Shown here: piece after piece, positions 6,169 to 6,302 of the stretch | Position numbering within the stretch: the stretch's first letter is position 1 | Layout: each line of letters opens with the position of its first letter | Assembly (NCBI GenBank): GCA_003695555.1 | Contig: RFIU01000123.1 | Span: forward strand, 1-6,302 | Reading direction: 5' to 3' | DNA length: 6,302 bases | Source: Alphaproteobacteria bacterium | GTDB taxonomy: Bacteria > Pseudomonadota > Alphaproteobacteria > Sphingomonadales > Rhodothalassiaceae | Translations under genes and position numbers: made by a program | Notes under the pieces: generated by a model | The model's database searches: none | The model's input: only the letters and a program-made list of their open reading frames with translations | Told to the model about the DNA's origin: nothing

Positions 6169-6197
6169 ATTATATGACGGAACATGGCAGGAATCGA
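6169..6197 (-). promoter_or_regulatory. Candidate promoter of the hybrid kinase, nearly leaderless
   Basis: Read on the - strand, TATAAT (6174 down to 6169) is a perfect -10 hexamer, with TCGATT (6197-6192) 17 bp upstream as a weak -35 (3 of 6 to TTGACA). A start 7 nt beyond the -10 falls at 6162, giving a 5' leader of only 3 nt before the ATG at 6159, with no Shine-Dalgarno. The segment from about 6155 to 6215 is clearly richer in A and T than the rest of the window, as expected of a promoter. A GANTC site (GAATC, 6191-6195, the CcrM methylation target in many Alphaproteobacteria) overlaps the -35. ATGTT (6161-6165) and AACAT (6181-6185) form short inverted arms around the -10. From 6160 to 6302 nothing else coding is supported. 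Confidence 0.45.
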
Positions 6198-6302
6198 ACA
6201 TATTCTGGGTTGCATCCGGTGGCCGAGCCGGGCCCCGTTCCAAGGGGGCAGGCGGCAGGGCGACAAGGCGTGAAACGAGGCCAGCAGATCGTCGCACGCG
6301 GA

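Noticed and set aside
6160..6297. Upstream extension of the kinase by 46 codons to the ATG at 6297
   Set aside because: The extension is low-complexity, crosses a perfect TATAAT and an AT-rich stretch, and adds no known domain. It cannot be fully excluded.
6158..6302. Open frame on the + strand from ATGATG to the right edge, possible divergent gene
   Set aside because: It has no Shine-Dalgarno, begins over the likely kinase start, and its translation soon becomes Arg/Gly-rich without recognisable motifs. More sequence to the right would settle it.

Overview
The window is a compact, GC-rich piece of bacterial chromosome with nearly back-to-back genes. The proteins look alphaproteobacterial, possibly Rhodospirillales-like: a MotA tail, a type-1 ArgC, a gamma-carbonic-anhydrase-like protein, an NDUFAF6-type squalene/phytoene-synthase-fold protein, an ACAD8-like acyl-CoA dehydrogenase and a hybrid histidine kinase. 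This placement rests on recalled family resemblance; no search was run. There are no insertion sequences, tRNA or rRNA genes, CRISPR arrays or phage genes.

Layout. Positions 1-315 hold the C-terminal 104 residues of the flagellar stator protein MotA (+ strand, truncated by the window edge). A 105-bp gap holds a short inverted repeat that abuts the next start codon. A tight + strand cluster follows: argC (421-1563), a gamma-class carbonic anhydrase-like gene (1545-2156, 19-bp overlap with argC), a squalene/phytoene-synthase-fold gene (2153-3028, ATGA overlap) and an acyl-CoA dehydrogenase closest to isobutyryl-CoA dehydrogenase (3078-4220, 49-bp gap). The first three are probably translationally coupled. 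Converging on this cluster, with only 13 bp between stop codons, is a - strand six-TM hybrid histidine kinase with a C-terminal receiver (4234-6159). Its upstream region has a perfect TATAAT so close to the likely start codon that the mRNA would be almost leaderless.

How the genes fit together. ArgC works in arginine biosynthesis and the acyl-CoA dehydrogenase probably in valine catabolism. The middle pair is the most suggestive part. Gamma-carbonic anhydrase homologues are subunits of complex I in plant and many protist mitochondria, and NDUFAF6 is a complex I assembly factor with a degenerate phytoene-synthase fold. Finding bacterial relatives of both in a coupled pair suggests a role in respiratory complex or membrane-protein assembly, but this is inference. 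No novel defence, mobile or RNA-guided system is visible. The points most worth a second look are this gene pair, an apparent 25-residue insertion in ArgC that begins with a 36-bp-offset near-repeat, the possible RNA switch before argC and the near-leaderless kinase promoter.
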